From NCBI RefSeq assembly GCF_964355755.1, contig NC_092670.1, positions 35,329,795 through 35,389,794 on the forward strand: 60,000 bases of DNA. Direction: 5' to 3'. The notes under the pieces were generated by a model. The model saw only the letters and a program-made list of their open reading frames with translations, ran no database searches and was not told the DNA's origin. This stretch comes from Antedon mediterranea. Lineage: Eukaryota > Echinodermata > Crinoidea > Comatulida > Antedonidae. The translations under genes and the position numbers were made by a program. Shown here in pieces: positions 59,967 to 60,000 of this stretch; within the stretch, counting starts at the first letter, position 1; the number at the start of each line of letters is the position of its first letter.

Positions 59967-60000
59967 TACTAATTCCATTCATAAACATTCATTATTTGTA

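Overview
The window is AT-rich animal nuclear DNA: spliced exons with GT/AG borders, Pol III-type tRNA genes, SINE and LINE fragments, many short inverted-repeat elements (MITEs) and several minisatellites. Nothing bacterial or viral was recognised. The one host protein gene resembles the pigment-dispersing-factor receptor (PDFR) class of secretin-family GPCRs, known from protostomes and ambulacrarians. With the repeat make-up this suggests a marine invertebrate, possibly an echinoderm; that is inference, and no species is claimed.

Layout. 1-38 kb: no host protein gene recognised. It holds MITE copies (4-5 kb, 6.8 kb, 12.1 kb, 34.6 kb), a foldback element with a tRNA-like core (6.4-6.6 kb), a 35-bp minisatellite split by an inverted-repeat element (7.8-9.7 kb), two tRNA-Val(AAC)-like loci (10.4-10.7 kb), a duplicated CRE+TATA module (14.8 and 16.6 kb), a minisatellite (19.6-20.8 kb), LINE and SINE debris (21.5-23.8 kb), a 4.3-kb element with long terminal inverted repeats (27.1-31.4 kb), a minisatellite interrupted by a tRNA-derived SINE (31.9-32.9 kb), a LINE 3' end (33.1-33.6 kb) and a 17-bp minisatellite interrupted by a retroelement 3' end (35.9-36.6 kb).

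37.8-59.2 kb, plus strand: one gene. A cluster of inverted CCAAT boxes and a TATA box precede 13 coding exons (38139-58949) predicted to encode a 475-residue class B GPCR: cysteine-rich hormone-binding domain, seven transmembrane segments, basic C-terminal tail. All splice phases agree. A further exon at 55282 would give an alternative 459-residue ending. The introns hold MITEs, a second TAGTCCAG-ended element (41.6-42.3 kb), a CAT-rich array (45.2-46.0 kb) and an intronic duplication that copied a splice donor (47.9-48.4 kb).

Main discovery candidate. The 4.3-kb element at 27146-31429 and the 757-bp element at 41553-42309 share the termini TAGTCCAG/CTGGACTA. Each is flanked by an identical 3-bp direct repeat (CAT and CCC), and each carries AGGTCA-type repeats inside. 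The large one encloses a decayed gene of a multicopy, uncharacterised animal protein family (motifs LHSIPW, VFDNYESG.YTKD, LSDDTDLLVLL, GDTTSRVF). This suggests that the family is cargo, or perhaps the transposase, of a DNA transposon with 3-bp target duplications.
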